NCBI GenBank assembly: GCA_012026795.1
Contig: VEPM01000029.1
Span: forward strand, 1-52,337
Direction: 5' to 3'
Source of the DNA: Candidatus Methanoperedens sp.
Lineage (GTDB): Archaea; Halobacteriota; Methanosarcinia; Methanosarcinales; Methanoperedenaceae
DNA length: 52,337 bases
Positions within the stretch are counted from its first letter, which is position 1. Every line of letters begins with the position of its first letter. Shown here piece after piece: positions 24,422-33,423 of the stretch. Below the pieces are notes generated by a model. It had not been told where the DNA came from. It saw nothing but the letters and a program-made list of their open reading frames with translations, and did not search any database. Both the position numbers and the translations under genes were made by a program.

Positions 24422-24741
24422 AAATAGGAATAATTATAAACACAAATGATCCGGAAACTGTATGGAATGCCTTTAGATTTGGCGTAACATCTTTAATTAT
24501 AGAGCACGAGATAAAAGTGTTTCTCCTGGGTAAAGGTGTGGAGAGCGAACTTATTAAGAATGAAAAATTCAATGTGCAGGAACAGATCGGGCTGTTTGTA
24601 GAGCATAAAGGTCAGATATTTACATGCGGAACATGCCTGAAACTGAGGCAGATGAAGGGGAGCGAGGTCTGCCCGATATCTACAATGCATGATATGCTCC
24701 ATATAGTCGAAGAATCGGACAAGGTTTTAGTATTTGGTTGA
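24418..24741 (+). CDS. DsrE-family small sulfur-relay-like protein
   Basis: 107 residues, coupled to the ArsR gene by an ATGA overlap. The DsrE/F fold is indicated by KIGIIINTNDPETVWNAFRFG, KVFLLGKGVE and a terminal KVLVFG strand. The conserved Cys region is TCGTCLKLRQMKGSEVCP (Cys at about 68, 71 and 82), fitting persulfide handling. With the double-cubane reductase downstream it suggests delivery of sulfur or reduction of a sulfur-containing or other small acceptor. Confidence 0.85.
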   Translation: MKIGIIINTNDPETVWNAFRFGVTSLIIEHEIKVFLLGKGVESELIKNEKFNVQEQIGLFVEHKGQIFTCGTCLKLRQMKGSEVCPISTMHDMLHIVEESDKVLVFG

Positions 24742-24755
24742 TAAAGAAATAACAT

Positions 24756-25922
24756 ATGATGGATAAAATTGTAGAAAATATTGTTTTTATAAAGAGTTTG
24801 GACCTTTTCAAGGACGCTTTTCCCGAAAGGATAGATCAAATACTGAAGAATAAAGAAGAGGGCAAGAAAATAGTAGGAACACTGTGTCTTTATGTCCCGG
24901 ATGAACTCATCTATGCTTGTGGTGTGGATCGGGTAATACTATGCGGCGGAAGAAGCGCCCCCATTGAGGCGGCAGAGCAATATTTGCCAAGAAACCTCTG
25001 TCCTCTGATCAAATCCTCTTTTGGCTCTGTAATTGACCAGAAATGCAGTAAGACTAAATCCTGTCCTCATTTTGGTCTGGTTGACCTGATTATCGCAGAG
25101 GCTACATGTGATGGAAAAAAGAAGATGTATGAACTCCTGAACCAGTACATCCCAATCCATGTCATGGATCTTCCGCAGAAACCTGAAAACCAAAACGCGC
25201 TGGAATACTATATTAAAGAACTGGAAAGCTTGAAATGCGTTCTGGAAAACCTGACAGGCAATAAAATTACTGACGCTAAACTCAGGAATGAAATAAAGTC
25301 TGCAAATGAAACAAGGAAATTGCTCCATGAACTCTATGAGTTAAGAAAAAGAGACTCGCCGCCAATCAGGGGAACAGAGATGCTAAAAGTTCTTCAGCAG
25401 ATGCATTTTCTGTCGCCTGATGGGTTTAGAAAGAATCTTGTTTTACTGCTCGATGAGCTGAAAGTCAAGAAAAGAGAGAACTCCGGGCCGAGGATTATGA
25501 TATCCGGCTGCCCGATGGCATCGGGAAATATGAAGGTTCCGGAAATTATTGAGAATCGTGGCGGGTTGATCGTGGTAGAGGAAAGCTGCACCGGAACAAG
25601 AGCATTCTGGGATTTAGTTGATGAGAATAAAGAGCTAATGAGAGCCCTGGCAGAGAGATATCTGAAGATCCCCTGTGCCTGCATGTATCCGAACGATCGA
25701 AGAATCGATCAGATCCTGAGGCTTGCCGGGGATTTCAATGTTGACGGGGTTGTATATTATACCCTTCAGTTCTGCCATGGATACAATGTTGAGAAATACA
25801 GGGTTGCAGAAGCTTTGAAAAAGTCAGGTATTCCGCTCCTTTCCATAGAATCGGATTACAGCGGGGCTGACACTGAACAGATAAAGACAAGAGTGGATGC
25901 CTTTCTGGAGATGCTTGAATGA
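24756..25922 (+). CDS. Double-cubane-cluster reductase (2-hydroxyacyl-CoA dehydratase D family)
   Basis: 388 residues (ATG at 24756 or the next codon-in-frame at 24759). It belongs to the HgdB/BadD fold of ATP-dependent low-potential reductases, and its single-subunit length fits the double-cubane-cluster group (YjiM type). Cys in GTLCLY, YACGVD and CPLIKSSFG, and GCPM near residue 250, are the likely cluster ligands. The physiological substrate of this group is not known; the activase encoded next supplies ATP-driven electrons. Stop overlaps the activase start as ATGA. Confidence 0.9.
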   Translation: MMDKIVENIVFIKSLDLFKDAFPERIDQILKNKEEGKKIVGTLCLYVPDELIYACGVDRVILCGGRSAPIEAAEQYLPRNLCPLIKSSFGSVIDQKCSKTKSCPHFGLVDLIIAEATCDGKKKMYELLNQYIPIHVMDLPQKPENQNALEYYIKELESLKCVLENLTGNKITDAKLRNEIKSANETRKLLHELYELRKRDSPPIRGTEMLKVLQQMHFLSPDGFRKNLVLLLDELKVKKRENSGPRIMISGCPMASGNMKVPEIIENRGGLIVVEESCTGTRAFWDLVDENKELMRALAERYLKIPCACMYPNDRRIDQILRLAGDFNVDGVVYYTLQFCHGYNVEKYRVAEALKKSGIPLLSIESDYSGADTEQIKTRVDAFLEMLE

Positions 25923-26674
25923 TATCTATTGGAATTGATTCAGGAGCTGCGACCACCAAGGCCGTTGTGCTTTGTGAAAATAAAATCACAGGATACGCCA
26001 TTATACCTACAGGTTTTGATTTTAGGAAAGCGGGGGAGGCGGCGTACCAGGAAGTACTGTCAAAGAGCGGTATGGACGAGACCGGGATTGGAAAAATCCT
26101 GGCAACAGGATATGGCAGAAGCAGTATTGGTTTTGCAGATAAAACTATCAGCGAGATCACAGCCCATGCCAGGGGTGTTTGCTATCTTATCCCGGCAGCA
26201 CATACGATAATCGATATTGGCGGCCAGGATAGCAAGGTGATCAGCATGGAGAATGGTAAAGTTGTGGATTTCCTGATGAATGACAGGTGTGCGGCTGGGA
26301 CGGGTAAGTTCCTGGAATATACTGCAAAAGCTCTTGAAATATCTCTGGACGAGTTGGGAACGCTTGCTCAACTCTCAAAAAATCCGGCAAAGATCAGCAG
26401 CATGTGTACAGTATTCGCGGAATCTGAAGTTGTCAGCCTGAGGGCCCAACAGGTTAAAAAGGAAGATATAGCAGCGGGTCTTATTGAAAGTATCATCCAG
26501 CGAACTATAGTTATGGTTAAAAAGCTGGGGATAAAACCCGATGTGGCTTTTGTGGGCGGGGTTGCGAAAAACCCTGGAATAGTAAAGACATTGGAAAAGG
26601 TATTGGATATCAAAATAAAACTGCCGGAAGAGCCACAAATAACCGGTGCTTTAGGGGCTGCACTGCTTGCATAA
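25919..26674 (+). CDS. Acyl-CoA dehydratase activase (HgdC/YjiL type, ASKHA ATPase)
   Basis: 251 residues. The ASKHA fold is shown by GIDSGAATTKAV at the N-terminus, DIGGQDSKVI (the family signature), NDRCAAGTGKF (cluster-ligand Cys) and VFAESEVVSL. The second dimer-cluster Cys is in SSMCTVF. The protein is a homodimer that holds one [4Fe-4S] cluster between subunits and uses ATP to inject an electron into the double-cubane reductase. Coupled by ATGA to its partner; last gene of the operon. Converges on the next minus-strand gene with 21 bp. Confidence 0.93.
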   Translation: MISIGIDSGAATTKAVVLCENKITGYAIIPTGFDFRKAGEAAYQEVLSKSGMDETGIGKILATGYGRSSIGFADKTISEITAHARGVCYLIPAAHTIIDIGGQDSKVISMENGKVVDFLMNDRCAAGTGKFLEYTAKALEISLDELGTLAQLSKNPAKISSMCTVFAESEVVSLRAQQVKKEDIAAGLIESIIQRTIVMVKKLGIKPDVAFVGGVAKNPGIVKTLEKVLDIKIKLPEEPQITGALGAALLA

Positions 26675-26695
26675 TTGTGGAGAAAACAATGCAAA

Positions 26696-27904
26696 TTAAG
26701 GAATCTGTTTAGCCGGTATGGACGCATATCCGCTCTCCCCATTAATACTGCCTGGCTGCACGAAAATATACACTGCGATTATCCAGAGAACCACGAAGGC
26801 AAACAGGAGCAATAGAGCATAATATTGCCTGCTGTTTTTTGCAGTTTCTTCCATACCTTCTCCTTTCCTTATCCCCTTTTGGTAAACGAATGCCGAGATT
26901 ATCAGCATCAGGAATGATGGAAGGAATAAAACCGCAATTTGCGATAAATACACAACAATCCGCACAAAAGATATTGCTGCCGATGAATATAGCAGGAGTT
27001 TATTTTCCCTGAGAATCCCGGCGATCCCGAAAAAGGAAAGGACCACGGGAATCACATAGTCAGGACGGAAATCACTGCATATTGTTCCGCCGCTGGTTGA
27101 TGATGTGCGGTAAGTATAGCAGCCGTCGGCAATTAATACGATTTCTGAATACAGTGTTATGATCACGGCAACCAGCATGGATGCAACTGCCAGAACCAGG
27201 GCAGCCTTCTTAAGCCCCTTATCTACTGTTTCTTTTTTTATTTGCCTCCTGGTTCCGCTCCCATATACAAACACGGAGATCATAAATAGCAATGTAGAGA
27301 CCAGGAACATTGGCCGTCTCAGGAATATTCCCATAAATACAGCTAATACTACGGATATTGCAGCCGGTGTGCTCAAAAAATCCTGGTTTCTCCTGCTTAT
27401 TCCTGTCAAACCCAGAACAGGCAGGACTGCCAGAAGTAAAATAAGGAATATGAATTCAATATCAGAAAGTATCCATTTTCCTGATGAAAACTTTACATAC
27501 AGCCACGATACTTCCGCAATACCTGCTGCAACGGCAGCAAATAAAGATGCTATCATTATTATTCTTGCAATTCCTTTTGATTTTTCATTAACTTCCACTT
27601 TTTCGAAATCACCCGGATACACGAAAATGGAGATTAAAAGTGGCAAGGAAGAAATAAAAAATAGCCCGCCGACAGTCATCATGCCAAGGGTCATAAGAGC
27701 AAGGGATATGAGTGCAGAGGCAATTAAAATCTCTTTTTTTCTCGAAAATATTCCGATTATTCCAAGAAGTGAAACGAAGGGGTAAAGGACAACTACTGGA
27801 GAGTACTGGAAGGTCGTTATATATACTGAAACCAGTAACGATGCTGCGAAAGATATGCAAGCCAAAATTAAAGCATTTTTCCGATTATTGTTCATATTTA
27901 TCAT
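26696..27904 (-). CDS. Membrane protein with three internal repeats
   Basis: 402 residues, about eleven TM helices and a C-terminal single helix. The protein is built of three about 100-residue copies: residues about 8-96, 110-220 and 233-348. Each starts with an A-L-I/V-A-rich helix, has a loop ending in GIIGI, GLTGI or GIAGI followed by a basic turn and SAAIS-like (SALIS, PAAIS, SAAIS) helix, and finishes with LISIFVY, MISVFVY or IISAFVY. No family recognised. The GTG/ATG start region overlaps the next gene by about 20 bp, so it belongs to a three-gene run with 27885-28697 and 28716-29522. Confidence 0.75.
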   Translation of the reverse strand: MINMNNNRKNALILACISFAASLLVSVYITTFQYSPVVVLYPFVSLLGIIGIFSRKKEILIASALISLALMTLGMMTVGGLFFISSLPLLISIFVYPGDFEKVEVNEKSKGIARIIMIASLFAAVAAGIAEVSWLYVKFSSGKWILSDIEFIFLILLLAVLPVLGLTGISRRNQDFLSTPAAISVVLAVFMGIFLRRPMFLVSTLLFMISVFVYGSGTRRQIKKETVDKGLKKAALVLAVASMLVAVIITLYSEIVLIADGCYTYRTSSTSGGTICSDFRPDYVIPVVLSFFGIAGILRENKLLLYSSAAISFVRIVVYLSQIAVLFLPSFLMLIISAFVYQKGIRKGEGMEETAKNSRQYYALLLLFAFVVLWIIAVYIFVQPGSINGESGYASIPAKQIP

Positions 27905-28697
27905 TTTTTCTTCTTTTGTTAAAGGTCATAAAAGCGGCACCTGCTAAAAGAACGATGGCTCCTATAAATGGGAGTAAACCTGCCCTGAATATTAACGATA
28001 TTGAAAGTGCCAGAACAAGAATGCTTCCGAGCCATGCCATAAATGCGCTTCGATAACAGCCTATAGCAGCAACCGTTGCTCCAGAGATAAGATACAGATA
28101 AAAAGGCTGATAAGTGCCCTGCCATGTCGTTTCCGTAATATGAGTTGCAGGATAATATCGAATTCCGGCTATCATTTCAAAATAGAATAAAAGAGAGGGC
28201 GCTGCTACCAGTATATACCCAGGCAAACCGTAAATTTTGGGGTTTCGCAATAGCGGCGCAAGCCGCCATTTCTTATTGATTAAGTAACCAATAAACAGGA
28301 CAGGTAAGAAAAACATAATAAAATAGGTAGCAAGAACAGATAGCAAAATAATCCATGATGCAAAGGGTATCAAATCTCTGAAACTGCCATCCGTGGCATG
28401 AAAACCATCATCGGATATTGCAACAGTTATGTCAGACTCTCTAACTGGTATGTTAAAAATTGTGTAGTGAATGATTTTTATTTCCCATTCGGAATCGTAT
28501 CTTATAAAACTTTTAACACTAATTCTCTGGATAGGACCTAACTCAATATCAGCGTCATCCACCGCCTTCGCTATTATTTCTTTTTCTTCCCCCACATATC
28601 CTGAATAATCATTTGGAATGTATATCGGGGACAGCATCCATAGGAATAATATAATAAAAATAATTGTCGCTAATTTTCTATTTCCGGAATTTTTCAA
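27885..28697 (-). CDS. Membrane protein with an extracytoplasmic N-terminal domain
   Basis: 270 residues. One N-terminal TM helix (about 9-25, FIILFLWMLSPIYI) is followed by about 85 residues outside the membrane with a beta-rich look (SVKSFIRYDSEWEIKIIHYT). Five or six more helices follow, and the end is basic (NKRRKNDKYEQ). No family recognised. It overlaps the triplicated membrane gene by 20 bp and lies 18 bp behind the TIG-domain gene, so the three are one operon and may form one complex. Confidence 0.7.
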   Translation of the reverse strand: MKNSGNRKLATIIFIILFLWMLSPIYIPNDYSGYVGEEKEIIAKAVDDADIELGPIQRISVKSFIRYDSEWEIKIIHYTIFNIPVRESDITVAISDDGFHATDGSFRDLIPFASWIILLSVLATYFIMFFLPVLFIGYLINKKWRLAPLLRNPKIYGLPGYILVAAPSLLFYFEMIAGIRYYPATHITETTWQGTYQPFYLYLISGATVAAIGCYRSAFMAWLGSILVLALSISLIFRAGLLPFIGAIVLLAGAAFMTFNKRRKNDKYEQ

Positions 28698-28715
28698 GTG
28701 TATATCCTCCCCTGA

Positions 28716-29522
28716 TTACCGTGACATAGTAAAATCAACACTATTGCTCGTGCCATTCTGATTAACCACAAAGACAGGATATGTTTGAGTACCGGGTTTA
28801 AATTTGAGACCTAACCGAGGGCACACTGTGACCGGGGTTGTTTCAGGCAGAGGAAATGCGCATGCGCCTAACATATCTGGTATTACAAATTCAATAGTTC
28901 TGCCGTCACTTGATATAATATTGTTTATGTAACCGACTTGATAGCTCGCAGCAGGTGAATCCTCAGGGGCCAGCCTGAAGGCGACATTATTATCCCTGGT
29001 TGTAAAACCTGTACCGGTGATAACAACTTTTGTTCCGGTCGTTCCGGCATCGGGTTGGATTGCCATGATAGCCGGAAATGTGGTCGCATTGGATAGCAGT
29101 GTTTGATTAACCGGGGGCAATACAGGTGTTATGGGAGTGGGTGATATTGCTGGAATTTCAACGGATTGTGGTAATTTACCTGGAGGATACGGCTCGATAG
29201 AGAAAGTACTTCTTGTAGTTACCACAAATTGACCGGCTATAAAAAATATGACCATAACTACTGATGCTATTAAAACAATGCCAATAATCCTGTCCTGATG
29301 TGAATCCGTTTTTTTAATAAGGAAATAATAAATCATTGTCCCGATAAACCCTGTAAGAATTATAACCAGAATCCAGATGGGTTTTGCATTATTTCCACCG
29401 ATTTTGAACTTATTATCCGGTCTCTTCAGGCAATCTATCAACATCCAGACCCAAAAAACAAACAACATTACTGCAGCAATGATTAAAAATACCTCGACTC
29501 CAATTATACCAAAGCCGCTCAA
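28716..29522 (-). CDS. PLDc_N membrane domain with an IPT/TIG extracellular domain
   Basis: 268 residues. TM helices at about 5-25 and 48-68 with the PLDc_N-type motif WVWMLIDCLKR and a KPIWILVIILTGFIG block. A third helix at about 78-98. A Pro-rich linker (PTPITPVLPPVN) leads to an IPT/TIG domain (GTTGTKVVITGTGF, NVAF, IISSDGRTIEFVIP) exposed at the surface. Likely a membrane-anchored adhesion or sensor protein. First gene of a three-gene minus-strand operon that diverges from the winged-helix regulator at 29613. Confidence 0.82.
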   Translation of the reverse strand: MSGFGIIGVEVFLIIAAVMLFVFWVWMLIDCLKRPDNKFKIGGNNAKPIWILVIILTGFIGTMIYYFLIKKTDSHQDRIIGIVLIASVVMVIFFIAGQFVVTTRSTFSIEPYPPGKLPQSVEIPAISPTPITPVLPPVNQTLLSNATTFPAIMAIQPDAGTTGTKVVITGTGFTTRDNNVAFRLAPEDSPAASYQVGYINNIISSDGRTIEFVIPDMLGACAFPLPETTPVTVCPRLGLKFKPGTQTYPVFVVNQNGTSNSVDFTMSR

Positions 29523-29548
29523 TTTATCACCATGTAGTCTATTAAATT

Positions 29549-29582
29549 ACAACACAGTTTATATAACAACACAGTTTATATA
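29549..29582 (+). promoter_or_regulatory. Tandem 17-bp promoter repeat ACAACACAGTTTATATA x2
   Basis: Two perfect, directly adjacent copies (29549-29565 and 29566-29582), each with its own TATA-like TTTATATA. The second is about 25 bp from a start point just before the ATG at 29613. It lies between two divergent genes. The adjacent membrane-bound regulator is a natural candidate to act here. Confidence 0.65.
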
Positions 29583-29612
29583 TTTTCTGTAACAATCATC
29601 TACAAATCTGAT

Positions 29613-30332
29613 ATGAAACAATGGATAGCTTTAATATTGACCTTTTTTCTGGCTTTTAACTATGTTGCCAGAGCTGATACAGGGGGCTATACGGTTGAGC
29701 CTTATGCACCCCGGGATGGACTGATAGACTCAAGAGGCGCTGATGCAACCGTCACTTTCTGGGATCTTCCCATGTGGATTCAAATCGCCTGGATATCGGG
29801 TTTGATATTCGCTTTTCTGGGTTCATTCAAGATACTTCCCCTGGTTTCAGGTGGCTTTAAGAGAATTTTAAGGTCTAATGCACTTGATAACAAGAATCGG
29901 TTGAGTATGTATACTTTTATCAAGAAAAATCCTGGTGTCTATTTCAGAGAGCTTATTTCAGAGTTGAAAATCAATAAAGGCACTGCTGAGTACCATTTGA
30001 AAATACTGGAAATGGCAGGGTTGATAACAAGCGTTCAAAATAAAGCATACAAACGATATTTTTTAAATGACTCAACCTTCTCCAGTTCGGAACAGGCAGT
30101 GTTATCTGCTTTGAGAGAAAGCACACCAAGGAAGATCTTATTAACCCTTCTAAAAAATCCAGGATTATCATACAGGGAAATTGCCACTGTTATAGGAATC
30201 AGCCGGCCTACCGTAGCTTTTCATATGAAAACAATGGCAAAAAATGGACTTGTAAAATCGGAGCATGCAAGCGTTACCCTGAAACACCATATCTCGCCTG
30301 AAATCCTGCTGATTGTTCAGAAATACGTATAA
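29613..30332 (+). CDS. Membrane-anchored double winged-helix transcription regulator
   Basis: 239 residues. N-terminal signal-anchor (LALIL-like hydrophobic run, residues 5-20), a short outside part, then a second TM helix (about 58-80). The cytoplasmic half has two winged-helix domains: the first (about 100-150, NPGVYFRELISELKINKGTAEYHLKILEMAG), the second (about 172-220, LSYREIATVIGISRPTVAFHMKTMAKNGL). Such archaeal regulators sense events at the membrane and bind DNA directly. It diverges from the three-gene membrane operon and sits under the duplicated promoter. It may control both. Confidence 0.9.
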   Translation: MKQWIALILTFFLAFNYVARADTGGYTVEPYAPRDGLIDSRGADATVTFWDLPMWIQIAWISGLIFAFLGSFKILPLVSGGFKRILRSNALDNKNRLSMYTFIKKNPGVYFRELISELKINKGTAEYHLKILEMAGLITSVQNKAYKRYFLNDSTFSSSEQAVLSALRESTPRKILLTLLKNPGLSYREIATVIGISRPTVAFHMKTMAKNGLVKSEHASVTLKHHISPEILLIVQKYV

Positions 30333-30351
30333 CTCCGGGAATGAGAAATAA

Positions 30352-31044
30352 TTATCTCATCATCTGCGGGCTCTTTGGCAATGGTTTTACTTTCGATGCA
30401 GCTTCCCAGTCCGCTTCATAAATATGCAATGAATTACAGAAATCCACGACCTTGACGAGTTTGAGATTATTTGGCTCCAGTACTTCCCTTCTGATCATTG
30501 TAACAAGACCCACCATATTGCTGTTCCAGGCTGCAAAAAGGTCACGGGAGCGCCACATGCAGTGCATTTCGGCATTTCCCTCACCAATCACCCTTACCCA
30601 GATTCTTTGCAGGCAGGGCTGGTCTTCCGGAACAAAAAGGTCGCGCTCCGGTATCCATGTGATTGCCTGGCGCCTTCTTGAAACACCCTTTGGCAGAAGT
30701 TCTCTTATCGCTTTTAGCTGGTCAACATCCTTACCTCGCGAGGGATAATTTATGAGCCTGTCCATGTAATTATATTCAAAACCCTGTTTTTTCCAGTCAT
30801 AATCCCTTTCCCACTGCCGCAGATACTCCTTCACATGCAATTCCTTTGTAGGGAATTGCGGGTGCAGCATGGGTTCTGCAAACGGTTCGCGAATTTCTAT
30901 CACAGAACAGATATCCTTTGACATGGGGCCATACTCCGTTTTTATTTCCATGCCGTTTTTCATGACAAAATTCACAGCCTGCGCCCATGCATCCGCAAGA
31001 CCGAATGCCTGAATAAGGTTTGTGGGTGGATATTTCATGCTCAT
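30352..31044 (-). CDS. thyA: Archaeal thymidylate synthase (ThyA-related, methanogen type)
   Basis: 230 residues, the size of the methanogen-type enzyme. It makes dTMP from dUMP using a methylene-tetrahydropterin. Cys144 in QPCLQRIW is the catalytic nucleophile by position. The WRSRDLFAAWNSNM block and VDFCNSLHIYEADW are the substrate-contact and C-terminal motifs. The N-terminal part differs from bacterial ThyA as expected for archaeal enzymes using tetrahydromethanopterin-type cofactors. It stands alone, convergent with the upstream regulator and divergent from the acyltransferase. Confidence 0.92.
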   Translation of the reverse strand: MSMKYPPTNLIQAFGLADAWAQAVNFVMKNGMEIKTEYGPMSKDICSVIEIREPFAEPMLHPQFPTKELHVKEYLRQWERDYDWKKQGFEYNYMDRLINYPSRGKDVDQLKAIRELLPKGVSRRRQAITWIPERDLFVPEDQPCLQRIWVRVIGEGNAEMHCMWRSRDLFAAWNSNMVGLVTMIRREVLEPNNLKLVKVVDFCNSLHIYEADWEAASKVKPLPKSPQMMR

Positions 31045-31136
31045 CTGTATTTCCTGTATGTGATATTAGGCTTACGATGGGAAGTCTATTGCTTCACTTG
31101 ATTAAAGGTCGGCTATACACTCAAAGTGAGGTAAAA

Positions 31137-32257
31137 ATGTCAAAAGATCGTTTGTTGTTCATCGAAAATCTCCGGATTCCTCTTATAATTCTTGTGATTC
31201 TGGTTCACCTGGCAATAACATATGGAGCTCCTGTGGGTGATTGGTATTATCAGGAATTCAAAGCAGGAATGATTGAAAGTATCTTCTATGTATTTCTTCT
31301 TGCTGTAAGCCAGTCCTTTTTCATGGGCTTCTTTTTCCTGATTGCAGGCTATTTTACTCCAGGTTCTTATGATAGAAAGGGAGCCTGGCATTTTTTTAAG
31401 GACAGGCTGCTGAGGCTGGGCATACCCCTGCTATTCTATATCATTTTCATCGATCCACTTATAGTATACGTGCTGGCGTTATCTAAAGGCTTTACCGGTT
31501 CTTTTTTGGAATTTCTTGATTTATATATCGGTAATTATAAAGGTCTTGCCACCGGACCTTTATGGTTTGTTGAAACATTATTGATATTTGCCATTTTTTA
31601 TAGCATCTGGCGCTGGCTGACAAAAAGGACAGATAGAGAGAGCAAAATTCCGGGAAATACTACCATAGCAATTTTTGCTTTTATTCTGGGGGTAGTTACA
31701 TTCATTGTCAGGATATGGTTTCCAATAGGGTGGTATTTTGAGCTTCTTCATTTGCAGATTCCTTTCTTTCCTCAATATATCGCAATGTTCATCATCGGCT
31801 TGATTGCCTGCAGAGGAAACTGGTTTTTGCAAATATCTGAAAAGACTGGTAAATTGTGGTCATGGATTGCTATAGCTCTCCTGATGCTCTTTCCTGTTTT
31901 ACTTTTCTTGTTTATGTATGCCGGAGATCCAGCCCTGCTTGCAGGAGGACTCTATTGGCAGGCTTTTACATACGCATTGTGGGAACAATTCCTCGGTGTA
32001 GCTATTATCATAGCATTAACAGTGTTATTTCGCAAGAAATACAACTATCAGGGCAGATTACTAAAATCGATGTCTGCAAGTGTATAACTGTATATATTTT
32101 TCATTCTCCTATCATTGTCTTGCTTGCACTCAGCCTCCGGGGTATAATGATAAGTCCCCTTCTTAAGTTTGTATTAGTCGCACCTCTTGCGGTAAGTCTT
32201 TGTTTCTTACTGAGCAGCTACATAAGGAAACTTCCGATTGCAAGAAGAATTTTGTAA
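31137..32257 (+). pseudogene. Acyltransferase 3 family membrane protein, frameshifted near its 3' end
   Basis: The ATG at 31137 has GAGGT nine bases upstream. The first frame gives about 316 residues of an OafA-like acyltransferase 3 (FIENLRIPLIILVILVHLAITY, the catalytic-type H of VHLA, then GFFFLIAGYF) and stops at 32087. The next frame from about 32085 continues the family seamlessly with TVYIFHSPIIVLL and further helices to 32257. A single missing T in GTATAACTG would restore SVYTVYIFHS. So either a real frameshift or a sequencing or assembly error. Intact, it would be 373 residues with 10 TM helices, transferring acyl groups to envelope molecules. Confidence 0.75.
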
Positions 32258-32306
32258 ATAGCTTTAAGTAGAAGCAAAGAAAATGAATAATTGGAGAGTG
32301 AATCAG

Positions 32307-32678
32307 ATGAATTTAGATGAAACACTTAAAGTCCTGACTGAAAAAATCGCAAATATGATTTCCACAAAGACCGTCATCGGTGAGCATATAATTGTGGAAG
32401 GGCGCACAATAATCCCGGTTACCAGGGTAAGTTTCGGATTCGGGAGCGGTGTTGGCGAAGGAAAAGGAAAATCAGGCGACCAGGGCTCAGGAAGCGGAGG
32501 AGGCGCGGGAGCCAGCATCCAGCCGATTGCTTTTCTTGTAGTATCAAAGGAAGACGTACAATTGTTCGCTATTAAAGAGAAAGGTGTTATCGAACGAGTA
32601 TCTGAAATAATCCCGCAGATAATGGAAAAATATAAACCAATGAAAGAAGAGTGCAATAAGGAAGAGTGCAGCGATTAA
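32307..32678 (+). CDS. GerW/YtfJ-family protein
   Basis: 123 residues from the ATG at 32307, which has GGAGAG upstream. N-terminal LTEKIANMISTKTVIGE, then IIVEGRTIIPVTRVSFGFG, a Gly-Ser-rich loop (residues about 50-72) and AFLVVSKEDVQLFAI form the family core. A Cys-containing acidic tail (EECNKEECSD) is unusual. In spore formers YtfJ is linked with DUF2953 (YtfI), and the same pair is conserved here and in other archaea although none sporulate. Function in archaea unknown. Confidence 0.9.
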   Translation: MNLDETLKVLTEKIANMISTKTVIGEHIIVEGRTIIPVTRVSFGFGSGVGEGKGKSGDQGSGSGGGAGASIQPIAFLVVSKEDVQLFAIKEKGVIERVSEIIPQIMEKYKPMKEECNKEECSD

Positions 32679-32712
32679 GAATTACAGGAAATCATAACTT
32701 AACAAGTTTTTG

Positions 32713-33321
32713 ATGATCAATGCAATAATAATTGTTCTTTCTGTTATTGCAGTGGCGATGCTGCTATCCCCGGTGACTATCAGTATTAATTCAGCAAGGG
32801 CAGAAGGAAAAATAGATGGGTTTTTGAGCCTGGGCTGGATAGTGTTCCTATTAAGATATACATTAAAAGATAAGACAACAGAAGTCCTTGTTCTGGGGAG
32901 ACGGGTATCTGGGTTGACACATAAAGAGAAACTTCCAGGGCTTAAAGAAATAGGAAAATCTAAGAAGGTAAAGAAATCAAGGCCGCATTTAGAGGATATT
33001 TTTTATCTTTTAAGACCGATATTACGGCTTTTAAAAAATTTATTTTATTCCCTCAGAATAAAATATCTTGATGCCAATATCATATTTGGGTTGGAAGATC
33101 CTGCCTATACTGGGATTATAACCGGGTTCCTGCATTCTATACTCTTTTCGTTACGGGCGGCACATACAATCAACTGGAATTCTGATTTCACAAGGCAGGT
33201 CTTAGAATGGGATATGAAAGCTGAAGCCGATATTAAACCAATTCAAATATTACAACATCTGACAAAGTTTATAGCTAACTGGCAGGTTTTGAAATCAGGT
33301 TTGCGGATTATCAGGAATTGA
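32713..33321 (+). CDS. DUF2953 (YtfI-like) membrane-associated protein
   Basis: 202 residues, start at the ATG at 32713 (a TTG precedes it). One N-terminal TM helix, then basic cytoplasmic sequence (KSKKVKKSRPH) and a domain with IKYLDANIIFGLEDPAYTGIITGF, the DUF2953 signature. It follows the GerW gene by 34 bp, as in spore formers. A shared membrane-linked role is inferred from the pairing only. Confidence 0.85.
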   Translation: MINAIIIVLSVIAVAMLLSPVTISINSARAEGKIDGFLSLGWIVFLLRYTLKDKTTEVLVLGRRVSGLTHKEKLPGLKEIGKSKKVKKSRPHLEDIFYLLRPILRLLKNLFYSLRIKYLDANIIFGLEDPAYTGIITGFLHSILFSLRAAHTINWNSDFTRQVLEWDMKAEADIKPIQILQHLTKFIANWQVLKSGLRIIRN

Positions 33322-33423
33322 TTTCATAATAAATAATAAATTCCTTTATTTTAACCTTTAGCCTTATATTATTAGAACGCTTATCATCTTGAAATTATCA
33401 AAAGGATACTGAAGGGATCTAAA

